This document shows positions 35,225-47,134 of a DNA stretch of 64,000 nt, piece after piece (positions within the stretch are counted from its first letter, which is position 1; each line of letters opens with the position of its first letter). The position numbers and the translations under genes are program-made. This DNA comes from Chrysoperla carnea (Eukaryota; Arthropoda; Insecta; Neuroptera; Chrysopidae), in the NCBI RefSeq assembly GCF_905475395.1, contig NC_058339.1, forward strand, positions 42,355,172-42,419,171, in the 5' to 3' direction. Under the pieces are notes generated by a model. It worked only from the letters and a program-made list of their open reading frames with translations, searched no databases and was not told the origin of the DNA.

Positions 35225-37097
35225 TTTCAACCCTTTTCAATAAAAGCGTATATACTTTTAATTTTTTTTTTTTTGAACTGTTGTTTTGTTAGTAATATCA
35301 AAATTATTAAATCAAATTTTTTCTGTTACAATTTAAATAAATTGAAGAGTAATTAAATGTTAGTTGACTGGAATTAAAGTTGATTAATGTTTGATAGGGA
35401 TGTTCCATCATCTATTTCAGCTGATGTTTAATTTAAATACAATAAATTTATCAATAAAAATTATTATACAGACAAAAAACTTAGTATACGGTTTGTTGTG
35501 TACATGTGTATAAGTTATTGTTAATTGTATACCAGCCAGCATACACAAACTAACACATGCATACATTATAATGTATACAATCTTTCCTTCATATAATAAA
35601 ATAACAGTTAAATATCTTGTATTTTACAGTTGTATTCTCATTATTTACAGCCAATTAACCCAGAGTAAGCGATATCAGAATGAATACGCGTCAAGCTAAG
35701 CCATTCTTCCCTATCCCTGTTCACTTGACGTCAATTGTTCCCACTAACGTTTTCTTTTTGAAGTATTTCTTATTAGAATTTTAAATGACATTAAGGTAGC
35801 TCTTTCCCTACAATCTAGTATAAAGTTTATTTTTAGTACCCATTCTATACGTATATACATAGCTTTACAACTACACACCATACCACTAAGATTTTTTACT
35901 GCTAAATGTAGAGTAATCATACTTTTCGCAATATCGACATCTAAAGATTTATAGGAGATCACTTTTAGAAGAAATAGCACACAAATGCCATTTATTTCAT
36001 CACTTTAAATCTTTTTTATGGAAAAACGACTCCCGCCATTTGTCATGTTTTTCCTAATGAATATTGGTTTTGAAAATTAATACTAAGAAAGTTACCTTTG
36101 TGACATAACAAAACATTCCTTTATAAGATTTATAAAACACTCCAATATAAGATTTATATGTTAAAAATGCAAACTTTAACATCTCAAATCTACAAATTTA
36201 GCAACGTAAGGGGTATAAAAAAATTTACCTGCTTATAAAGGACATTAATGAGAATGCAATATGCACGATTAAAAGATGATCCAAAGAAAACGTGAATTTT
36301 AGGTCCTTCCCGTAAGAACGTCTGTAAGCCATTGAATATGTCTTTTTAATGGGCTTACATTATTTTTAAAGTGAGATTATAATCAATACTTTCGTTTAGT
36401 TCATGATTTCCTAAATTAATTATCTAAACGAGTTCATTTGCTTCTAATTGCTCCTAATAATAATCAGTAATTAATTAAATTATTGAAATGGCAATTGACG
36501 TAATTTAAAAAGCAATATTGATTAAACATTCACACATTTATTTTCTCTTTAACTGTACATACAACATACAATAAATTATGTAGGACGATACAATTATAGC
36601 TGCAGCAGGTGAAAAGCGTAATCATCAAAGTAAAATCATATCTATAAAATACAACACCCACAGATGAAATAAGTAACTCAACTGTATATTGCAACTATAA
36701 ACAAAAATATGAAGGAGAGTTGTCTAAGACGACACTTAGTTTAGGTAGGCTCACAGCAATTTTTTAAAAAGTAATAGAACTTTTTTTGGTCATAAAAAAT
36801 TGGCCGGCTTAGCAATACATCTGTTTTGCAACCAGTGGCATACAAATGTAAAAAAATTTTTGTAGGTTTTAAAGTTACACAGAAACAACTCAAAACAAGG
36901 AATCATCATGATAATTGCTGTGATCGTAAAGTTGGGTTCATGTTTGAAAATATTCAAAGTGGATAGATAATTTGGTGGGGCAGGAAATGGGACAATGGTC
37001 ATTGTCGTTAATTTCATCTGTTTTCGGTACTTCAACAGTAAATTAACGAAAATAAGTTAGACATACATATATTGTTTTATCTGCATATTTTGAGTTA

Positions 37098-37600
37098 ACG
37101 TAGTTCCAGCATGGTATTTGCAGTTTCTATGTTAAAGCAATGGTACAATTTTTTTTTCGACAGAATTTAACGAAAAATTAAATTTAAGAATTTAATAATG
37201 CTTACTATTAATTCCCAAAGTTTCAGAAATTTTGACCGTTTAAAATGGGAAATAATTATGCCAACGTCCCAATTTCGATCAATTTACGTCAAAATTAATA
37301 TCTCGAAAGTGAAAATTAATTTCTAAATTTTTTTTTTAGAATTTTATTGTATAAACATTTTTTTCCACTTTTTCTTCAATATATAATAATATCATAAAAA
37401 ATAGTTGGAGAGACCGGACATTTTACATGCTTTAAATGGGACATGACCCTCAAAATCGCGAACTTTGTCTTTAAATATCTCGCGATCTAAACGGTCAAAA
37501 ATTATGAAATTTTAGGAATTCATAAATAAAGCTATTATAAACCCGAGAAAAAAAATTCGGCCAAATCTGTCGAAAAGTGATTTCATGCTGGTACTACCTT
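37098..37600. repeat. Foldback element D2, about 500 bases
   Basis: The ends are GTAGTTCCAGCATG (37100-37113) and CATGCTGGTACTAC (37584-37597), complementary with one mismatch. Further inward, TTCGACAGAATTT pairs with AAATCTGTCGAA, and GACCGTTTAAA with CTAAACGGTC. There is no ORF. MITE-like. Confidence 0.65.
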
Positions 37601-37754
37601 AATTTGATTATCGCAAATATGCCGAATTTTCCCAAAAAATTAGGAATATAACAGCGAGAATTTCATTTAATCTTTTTCTACACCATTTTCACTAATTGCA
37701 ATATATATCTCTTAGATTTTCATCGATGGGCCAACCATAACTAATTTATTTAAA

Positions 37755-38170
37755 ACTAGCTTGATACCCGCCTGCTTCGTTGGGTTTATAAAGACTGGTA
37801 AAGACCATCGCAATATAGCTTCCACCTTGCCTGCTCTCACTTATTTTCCATAACACACGGAAATATTTGTTTTACACAGATAAAATATATTTACAGTTTT
37901 CAATTATTAAATGTATCATAGTCATAATTCATTGTGTATTTATTTTTACAGAAACCTTAAATTTATGATTCCAAATGATAATCATAGATGGCGCAGTTAA
38001 ATTGTAGATTAAGTTTCATTTTTTTTAAAAATATATCTTTATAAATTATAGCTCATGTGTTAATGTGATGTATGAGCTAAATTATTGTAGAGTTACAATC
38101 AAATCCATTCAGTAGTTTTTCGTGAAAGCGTAACAATCAAACAAACAACCTTACTTTCATATATGGTCAT
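37755..38170 (+). repeat. Family B-like remnant
   Basis: Begins ACTAGCTTGATACCCGCCTG with CTTCGTTGGG, and ends near TTCAGTAGTTTTTCGTGAAA followed by an AACAAACAAC run. This is the start and end pattern of a common insect interspersed repeat. The middle is diverged. Confidence 0.55.
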
Positions 38171-38711
38171 AGGGATACGGAAGGGATCAGGATTTTTAAA
38201 TGTCTAAAAGGATTTTTAGTTTTCTTTCTCTGTCTAATGATTTTACGGAAGAAAATTATTTTTCCCCAGATCTCTTCAGATATGTGCTTGGATTTCTTAG
38301 AAACTCTTTTTGAACGAAAGACATGGACATTAGTCAAATGTATAACCCACCTTGACAACATTCCCATACCAGTCAATCTGAGAATAGTGGGGGCATTATA
38401 GTATACATCACAGTGTGAGAGACATATGAACATACACAAGTAACAATATAATAACAACAAGTAAGTCGTTGATGTTTGTTGTGTCAAATAAAAACGGGAT
38501 AACATTTAATTTAATGTAATTTTTCGTTAAAACAATCAAGTGTTGTTGCATTTTACAAACCATTAAACATTTTACAGGACATTTAAATGCTGTTAATATT
38601 GTTTTAAATAAAAAAATGTATAATATTACAAATGTAAAAATTATGCAAAATTTGATAAAAAATTCTTTTGAATATGTAAATCATTTATAGAAATGCATAA
38701 AATTTTTAACA

Positions 38712-38996
38712 ATGGGTGATTGTGATGTGTATAAAGTGCGTAATAATGGTTCATTAATTGTTGTTTTTTATTGTTTGTGGATAATGTTATTGTTACCATC
38801 GTATACAGTATCAACAACATGGAAAAACTATCAACAACAATCAACAAAATATCAACATCATCCACAATCATTAGTATCATCTCCATCAACAAACAATCAA
38901 AATCAAGGGATATCTGTTTGTAATATGTCCGAGTGTGATTGTAAACCAATTTATACAAATTGGTATACAATACGATGTAATTTTACCGATAAACAG
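38712..38996 (+). CDS. First coding exon of a putative leucine-rich-repeat surface or secreted protein
   Basis: The exon runs from ATG 38712 to CAG|GTGATT, 95 codons, phase 0. Residues 14-33 (GSLIVVFYCLWIMLLLPSYT) are a hydrophobic signal segment. A Gln/Ser/His/Asn-rich linker follows, then CNMSECDCKPIYTNWYTIRC and NFTDKQ, with a cysteine spacing like the N-terminal cap (LRRNT) of leucine-rich-repeat proteins. No downstream exon is recognised to the end of the window, so the partner exons would be far away. It is opposite in strand to highwire and would be nested in or beyond it. The call rests on the signal segment and cap-like cysteines only; it could be a chance ORF, although the codon pattern and low-complexity linker look like real insect protein. 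Confidence 0.45.
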
Positions 38997-39060
38997 GTGA
39001 TTTATTAATTTTTATTTTTTTAAAAGAGCTAAAGATAATATATTTTGCTTTTTGTTACTA

Positions 39061-39615
39061 CTGTGCCCAAAAAAATAAGGTGGCATTGTATTTATTTTGA
39101 AAATTATTTATTTATTCTTCTAAATCAATTTCATACCCTTCAAAGTAATCCCCTCCCGATGCAATGCACTTATGCCAACGGATTTTCCAATCTTCGAAAC
39201 ACAGGTTGTAGTCACTCTCCGGGTTTGCCTTCAGTTCCGTCTTCGCTGCGGCTTGAATCTCTTCTATCGTATCAAAACGGTGTTCCCGGAGCGGTCTTTT
39301 GAGCTTGCTGATATGCCAGAAGTTGCACGGCGCCAGATCAGGTGGATACGGTGGTTGCGGAACAATATGGGTTGAGTTTTTAACGAAATGATCACGAATT
39401 ATGAGTGCAGTATGGGATGGTGCAATATCGTGGTGTAAAAACCATGAATTGTCTTTCCACAATTCCGGTCTTTTTAGGTAGATAACGTTACGCAAATGAC
39501 GCATAACGTTCAAATAATATTCCTTGTTGACCGTTTGGTCGGGTGGAAGGAATTCATTATGCACAACAAACGCGAGCAGTTTAAATTCAAATGTCACCTT
39601 ATTTTTTGGACACAG
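39061..39615 (-). mobile_element. Internally deleted mariner (DD34D) element
   Basis: The ends carry inverted repeats of about 21 bases: CTGTGCCCAAAAAAATAAGG on the left, and the complement of CCTTATTTTTTGGACACAG on the right. The left end abuts TA, the usual mariner target; the right flank reads TC. Only the C-terminal part of the transposase remains between the ends. It lies just after the putative LRR first exon. Confidence 0.85.
39112..39597 (-). pseudogene. Truncated mariner transposase, C-terminal part
   Basis: 161 codons without a stop. It keeps the second catalytic Asp in WFLHHDIAPSHTAL and the third in PPYPPDLAPCNFW, the DD34D arrangement of mariner. The helix-turn-helix DNA-binding half and the first catalytic Asp are gone. 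The frame runs almost straight out of the right inverted repeat, so the deletion removed everything between that repeat and the middle of the gene. It cannot be active. Confidence 0.85.
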
Positions 39616-41060
39616 TCCCCAGATGTAGAATCCCCAAATAAAATAGCCTAGTGAGAATTGAGGTTATAATGCACCTTGTTTCTAATTAGTTTCTCATAAA
39701 CTTATTTATTTGTTGGTTCTCTGTGCGTTTCCCCTCCCTACAGTCTTGGTAGAACATTTTGACAAAGAGTCTCAATAGAATAGACAAACAATATCTCCGT
39801 AAAAAACATTCTAAAATGAAGAAAATTCCAGGAGTCGGTAACAATCATCTTTCCATAACTGAAATTAGTTTTTTCTTGTTTTGGATATTCAAATGCTACA
39901 AAAAAATAATCCTGGTACTTTAGCAATCATGCAATATCTAGTGAGAGTTTTTGCAGCGTCAAATTATTCTCATGCAAATACGAATCAGTTTACTACTCTT
40001 ACTTCTAGAAAGGTTATACGAAAACAAAATTTATTTTTTATTTGTAAATAAGTAATTACTGACTAATTAATTGCCAATTTCTTCCCTAAACTTGTCTGAT
40101 AAAAAAATTATTTTTTTTTACACAGGAAAGAATCATTATAAAAACTTTTAAACTAATAAAAAGGGTAACTTTAACTTTTGTGTTTATGCTTTGCTACTAA
40201 ATAAGTAAATAAATTACCGAGATTCATAATACAGATGAACTTGTACAGAATGTTCAGAAAACAATGCTAAAAATGATTGAAAATAGCTGAAAGATAAAAA
40301 AAGGACCCCGCACAAGTCTTATGAGGATTTGGATTTAAATATTCTTCCTGATTTTTGATCAGGGTGGTAATATTTACAAAATTGACCAAACTTCTTCCGA
40401 CCAAATTTGAGGACTCTTTAGTACACTTAAAGTCCTGAAAAGAGAAGATTCTAAATTCTCGAACAACCTCTTTATAACGAATTTTCAACTAACAAAAACT
40501 CTTTAACAAACCTCAGTTTAAATGTCGAGGTTGCACTGAATTGGGTATCTATCTGTCAAACTAATTGTATTAATGTCCTGAACACCCTGTATATTCATAA
40601 TATAAGCACCTATTGGAGTATTGATTCATCTATGTTCAACAAGTTATTTCCATGGTAATTAAGAAAATATCTAAAATGATAAAAACAAATTGGTCGTTGA
40701 TCTTGTAAATATATTATATAAAATATCTCCACTTGGTTCAATGTCTAGGAGTCTAGACTGTCGCTTTGTGGTTAATTCATCCCTTCGATATAATAAAAAC
40801 AAAAAACTATCCTTTGGTTATTATTTATTATTTAAAAAGTCAGATGTTTATAGTTTTTTGTGTGCGGTTCAAAATATTGTACATCATTCATGTTTTACGT
40901 TTTATAGTAATCGATTTTTTTATTAAGGGTATTTGTTTGTTGGAGCTGAATATAGGAATTAACCTTATATGTTCTGAAATTAACGGTTTTTTGTCATTGT
41001 TTCAAATAGAGTGTTTATATTATTTATATTTTATATCCATTAAATAGTATAGAAAACGCA

Positions 41061-41590
41061 GTGAAAACAAACAATTGACTGAGTTAATTGTTGAAATACC
41101 ATGTATAGACAGTGTTGATTACTCTTATCACATTACACATATAAGTACTATACATGTCACACATACATAACTGATAATCCCATATTAAATCATACTATAA
41201 AATTTGCATCTAATGTATGCCCTCGTGAGTACACAGTGATGTATACAAAAAAATGTTACAAACAGAAGTTGTTTATTTTTTTATAAGGAATTTCTTTACA
41301 TTTAAACTTTTGTTCTATCTCTAACGGATTACAAGATGGGTCCTACGGATCCAAGGTCCAATTGACCTCATTTACGAACTCGACTTCACGTCCTGAGTGG
41401 GCTGTAAAAATTTCAGCTTGATATCTTTTTTCGTTTTTGATTTATCATGTTCACAGACGGACAACCGAAAATGGACTAATTAGATGATTCTATGAACACC
41501 TATACCAAAATTTTTTTGGTAGCATCAATATTTTTAAGCGTTACAAACTTGGGTCTAAACTTAATATACTATGTATATTTCATGGTATAC
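41061..41590 (+). repeat. Repeat family A, copy 2
   Basis: Nearly full length, from GTGAAAACAAACAATTGACT to TATTTCATGGTAT. It includes the conserved 3' block ATCAATATTTTTAAGCGTTA with CAAACTTGGG. A short ORF at 41492 comes entirely from the repeat. Confidence 0.78.
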
Positions 41591-43975
41591 AAATTTGAAG
41601 AGAGGTTTTCGTATTACAAAATTTATTATAGAAAAATTAAAATTAAAAATTTATTATTTGAATCTAATAATCTTATCAATTTTTCAATGATTCATTTTCG
41701 AACTGTAAATTTATTTGGAACAATAGTTAATTAAAAATTGGTAATAATCATTTTTTTTTATCATTGATTTTATTGATCAGTCATTGAACTTTAAAAATAA
41801 TAATTACATATTTGCTAAATAAATAGCCTGTAGATTTCTTTTTTTATTTATTTAAAAAATAATAATTAATATCAAGTCAATATGTTAAAGAAACGAATTC
41901 TATAGTTGATTAACTTCATTTGAATAGTATTTTTTTCACTAAGTCTTACGTGGGATTTCATGAGAATAAATCACAGTCAGTGGTTAGATAAATATAAATA
42001 AATAAATGGTTTTTTGCAGGTATTAATGTAGATTCTAAAATGTACCTGCTTTTTTTCATCTTTAATCTTTCTTTATGTGTCAAAAGATAAATAATAATAC
42101 AATATATTTAAATAATAGTGAAAGTTTTTGGATAGATGTCTTTCACAAGAACAAAAAATAGGGTAGAGTTCTTTCAAAGTGGAATTAGCATCCTTGGTGG
42201 ATCATTCAAAGTTTTAATCTGGATATTTTATCTAAAAGAATCTTCAAGACGTATAAAAACGTAAGTTGCTGAAACAAAAATGTGCGAGTATATTTATACA
42301 CACCATTTGGAGGAAGTTCCCCAACTATCGGTTTCATCACAAGTGACACGAGAAAAACCGACTTAAAAAAAAAAAAAACTTTAGAAAATAATTTAGACCG
42401 AGAAAAATTTCTGTAATAGTGTACCATTTTTGAACGCAAGGGCTAAAAACTTCAGAACTCAAAGAACTCCTCTATAGTCGACAAACTCAACTCAACTAAC
42501 TCGTAATTATAACAATAATCCAGTTCTATACAATTTTCGGTCTTGTTTTTCCGGGTCTATGTTTCCGAATCTATTATTTCCGATTACTGAAGAAAATGGC
42601 TCAGCCTGGACTAAAGAAGTACACGCAACTTTCTGTATTCTGTATCAGTTTTTAAATAATGATATATCATAAGAGAGAATTTTAGAATTATTTCCAAACA
42701 ATATTTGAAAATGATTATGGAACGTGAAGCTCATTCTCAAAAATAGCATCGCTTTTTCATCCAGAAGATGTTGGATCTGCTGATACTTCCAGTTTAGACA
42801 ATATTTCTGCATTCGGTAACATAAGCACCAAAATACTAGCATATTAAAGATAAACTCCAGCATAAAGAAAGTAGCCACGAAGCAATTTTTACAAAACTGC
42901 TGGATTCGATATGAGTCGTGGGCGTTAAATCTACAGATGAAAAGATGATTTGATTTGCCACTAAAACCACGGCGACCGAATGATAAGTGGATCGGTGAAA
43001 AATTATTTGATAAAGCGGAATCGAAATCAAGGCAAATTAAGTTTTAAAAAAGTTAACAAGTGTTGATAATTCCGTACCACACTAAATGAAGTGTATCCAT
43101 TGAAGATGATTTTTTATGTCTTTCACAAATAGCCTTATTCCATGTCCCTAGCTCCTTGGGGATAAAGAATATTCTACGGTCTATTAATACTAGTTATTCC
43201 TAAAAATCATAAGCAAGGCCATCATCTCTATAGAGTAAACTAATAATTTAATTTAATGCCAGAATGTGTACATAAAAATGTATGGTTCCTTGAACAGGTC
43301 ATTTCTATTTTGAAGTTTAAGGTCAATGTAATAGCATAACAATACCAATTTTTAAAGGTTCCTTTCATTACAACAGAAAATCATATTTTACAACCAAAAA
43401 AAGTTACAGTACATGAACTAATTTTGTGTAATTATAGTTTAAATTTTTTTGTACGTTACATTGTTTACATATAATAATAAATAACAGTTCAATGAACGGT
43501 TGATTCGGGTTATAATAAATAGTAAGAACTAATAATATAACTTCACAATTGAAGTATTCTCTTCCAATGTTGTTATAGAAACCTATTTTGATTTCAGAAT
43601 GATGATTCACAGTTTTTGAGACTCACAAGTTTATAATAATCATCAGCCAAAATCTATGTTTATATTTTTCTTATTTCTATATTATAATCCATAGATATAC
43701 AAGATTGTATAGATTTATATAGATATAATTACATGTGAACAATATACCATATGAAATAAAAGTGAATGTACATCGGACAGCGACAATTTTATTTCAAGTA
43801 TTGCGCATCTGTTAATTCAAAGTCTCAATGAAAATTTGAAAAAAAAAATTCTTTTTATGATTAAATGTCTTGTTCTTGACAAGTCTGTACCTATTACCAA
43901 AGAAAAGATTTGGAAAGTTTCAAATTTTAGAATGTCAAACTAAAATTCACCTTAAATATTAAACTTAGAGAAAAA

Positions 43976-44612
43976 ACAAGTGAAAAGAAACAATTGACTG
44001 AGTTAGTTGTTGAAATACCATGCATAGTCAGTGTTGATTTCTTTATCACATAACACATACAAAAATGTAAAGACAGTGTTGATGCGCAAATGTTTGTTTT
44101 TTTGACGTCACGTAAATAACAAAAGATATTCACTTTTAAATAGACACGCCCACAACTGATATTCCTATATAAATACATACTATAAAGTTTGCACCTAATT
44201 AACGCCCTCGTGGGTAAACAGTGATGTTTACAAAAAAATGTTTCAAACAAAAGTTATTTATTTTTTTATTAGGAACATTTTTTACATTTAAACTTTTGAT
44301 CTATCTCTAACGGTTTACAAAATGGGTCCTACGGACCCAAGACCCAATTGACCTATGATGCTCATTTACGAACTTGACCTCACTTTTTACGTGCTGAGTA
44401 CGCTGTAAAAATTTCAGCTCGATATCTTTTTTCGTTTTTGAGTTATCGTGTCCACAGACGGACGGACGGACGGACGGACAACCGGAAATGGACTAATTGG
44501 GTGATTTTATGAACAGCTATGACAAAATTTTTTTCCTAGCATCATTATTTTTAAGCGTTACAAACTTGGGACTAAACTTAATATACTATGTATATTTCAT
44601 ATGCATGGTATA
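43976..44612 (+). repeat. Repeat family A, copy 3 (most complete)
   Basis: Contains every block in order: the imperfect hairpin (CAATTGACTGAGTTAGTTG), ATACCATGCATAG, TGACGTCACG, TTTACGTGCTGAGTACGCTG, the microsatellite (GACG)n near 44458-44480, ACCGGAAATGGACTAATTGG, AAGCGTTACAAACTTGGGAC and the terminal ATGCATGGTATAA. Confidence 0.82.
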
Positions 44613-46572
44613 ATTATTGAAGATAAATTGCAATAAATTTTGTTTTCTACAACTTTGCTTACAATTAAAATAATTTGACTAATAATAGAGTATCTCTTAA
44701 AATTGCAAACGTTAACTAACGAAACCTTATCTCATTAATGGTATGCTGAAAACTATAAACAACTTTCTTAGAAATTAATCTTTCTCTTATCACTTTGTTT
44801 TCTCTTGTCACCATTGTTATAACTTTATTGTGTGCCATAAACTTTATTATGTGTCTCTTTATCCAAGTCCGCAATGCTCACAGAGGAGGAAGCGAGACGG
44901 GTATACGACTCTTCTACCTATCTCAGTTTCTCTAATAGTAATGAGATAGATAGAACAAAAATGTTGTCTCTCTTATTTTTTGTTGTCACTGTCTTAGTCG
45001 TATTTAGGTTACAGAAGTCTGAGGGACTTCTCTAAGTCACGTTTGCCCATGCCTGCTGTGGAGTACAATCGCTGTTATATATTCGTCTATAAAAACTATT
45101 ATTTCTATAGTTTACGTAAATAATCTAACATCTCGTTTTATTATTCTTGGCAATTTTATTTATTTTTAGTTCTTTTTTTGTGCTCAACAAAGGATAACAA
45201 AACAAGGAAAGGGAATATATGAATATATCGACGTATAATCGTACTCTTTTTTTTAAAAGTTAGAACAGCTGTAGTTTGATTGTGTTGTTATTACGTACAT
45301 AATACATGCACATCAATACAGTTTGTTTGTATTAGTGTCTATAACATAGTGATAGGTATAATTTATAAGGGTTTCGTGAATGGATTTATGGGTTTATGGA
45401 GTAGAGAGGAAAAAAAATGTTTAAAAATAATACTAAAATTTGTTGTTAATATACCACCCTCACTTTTAAAGAAATATTAAACCGTCAAAACGTATAATCA
45501 TTCTATTATTTTGTATATAATGGGATATTTTCTCTGTTTAAAATTATATAATGTATTGCTGAAGAGTAATTTATTTAACCAATTAGCGTTCTAAATTGAA
45601 ATGAAAATTTATGGATCGAATGATAAGTATACTTATTTTGTAAGAGTAAAAGTAAAAATAGTGTATTAATGCATATAATGGGCGTATCGTAAAAGTATTA
45701 CGAGAATACCAAATTACTCTGCGATGCATTAATGATTTTCGTTATCATAAGAATATCTAGTAATTGGAGAATAGTAGAAACAAAATATAGTGGAGACAAA
45801 AGAAAGCTCGCGAGTAGTAGAGGACCAAGGTCATATTTCCTCCTCATCAGGCTGCAACCTTTCCAGAATTGATCAGGAGACTTCAGAAATCAACTCTTGA
45901 TATCATCACAAATTCGCTAGAGTTAAGAAAAAAATATTTTTTGAAAGTTTTGTTTTAAATTTAGCCAACTTAGACAGATATTTCTTTAAATTTTCAATTA
46001 TAGAAAAACGGGGTATACCCACAAAAATTGACGCAGTTTGTCAATTTGAGCTTTATTAAAGATTCTCGATTTTCGTAAGAAAATGACTCTTTTTAGTTTT
46101 AATATAAGTGGAGTGAGTGAAATATCTTTTTTATTGAACAGTGTTTGCGCTTCTAAATGTGCGCCATATTTGGAAATAATGTCATATTTTTTTTGTTTCT
46201 TAAAAATTTTTGAATTTTTATCCACGAACTTGGCTGCAAAGAAATTTTGGAATTCCCAACGATTAAATTTATTATTTTTTATTGGCAATATATTTTTAAA
46301 TGATTGTGCAATCTTTTGCATATAATAAATATAATGCTAAAAATAACAATTTTAAATTTAAGTAAAAGAAAATATTTTGTAACGTGATATAATCACATCA
46401 ATATGAGAATTTTAAATATTTGCATTTTTATATTTATTTGTACGAAAATATGCGATATATTTTTAAAGTTTTCATTTTGTCATAGTCGATTAACTGAAAT
46501 AAAGCGAATGGACTTGTCTCATGGTCCTTCTTAATGTTGAATTGTTATAAAAATCACACTAGTTGGGAGTTT

Positions 46573-47134
46573 TTATACCATGTCTATGAAATATACCAAG
46601 GTATACTAAGTTTAGTCCTAAGTTTGTAACGCTTAAAAATATTGATGCCATAAACAAAATTTTGGTATAGGTGGTCATAAAATAACCTAATTTGTCCATT
46701 TCCTGTTATCTGTCTGCCTATCTGTCCAAAACGAAAAGAGATATTAAGCTGAAATTTTTATAGCGTGCTAAGGACGTAAAAAGTGAGGTCGAGTTCGTAA
46801 ATGAGCAACATAGGTCACTTGGGTCTTGAGTGCGTAGGACCCATCTTGTAAACCGTTATAGATAGAACAAAAGTTTAAATATAAAGAATATTCCTTATAA
46901 AAAAATAAACAACTTTTGTTTTAAACAAAAATTGTTTACAAAAAATTTTTTCTTAATCATCATTGTTTACCCGTGAGAGCGCAAAATATGCGCATTTTGT
47001 ATAGTACGTATGAACGTATGATATGAGAATATCGGTTATGTATGTGTGGCATGTATATATGTGTAATGCGACAGAGTACTCTATACATGGTATTTCAACA
47101 ATTAATTCAGTCAATTGTTTGTTTTTACTTGTTA
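46573..47134 (-). repeat. Repeat family A, copy 4 (inverted)
   Basis: The minus-strand copy starts with TTATACCATG at 46573 and ends with the hairpin and TTGTTTGTTTTTACTTGTTA. It shares all blocks but has lost most of the GACG run. Short ORFs in it are spurious. Confidence 0.78.

Larger units (their letters stand above)
33575..38711. other. Gene-free, repeat-rich stretch
   Basis: Apart from foldback elements D1 and D2, the LINE fragment and a family B remnant, nothing coding is supported. No further highwire exon is recognisable on the minus strand. Confidence 0.5.

Noticed and set aside
41492-41734. Repeated hydrophobic ORF (IFLSVTNLGLNL), also at 57178-57429
   Set aside because: It comes from the conserved 3' block of the family A repeat, appears only where the repeat does, and has no start-codon conservation.
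45998-46321. 107-residue lysine-rich minus-strand ORF with an overlapping 80-residue plus-strand ORF
   Set aside because: Composition follows the AT-rich background; there is no motif, signal or splice context.
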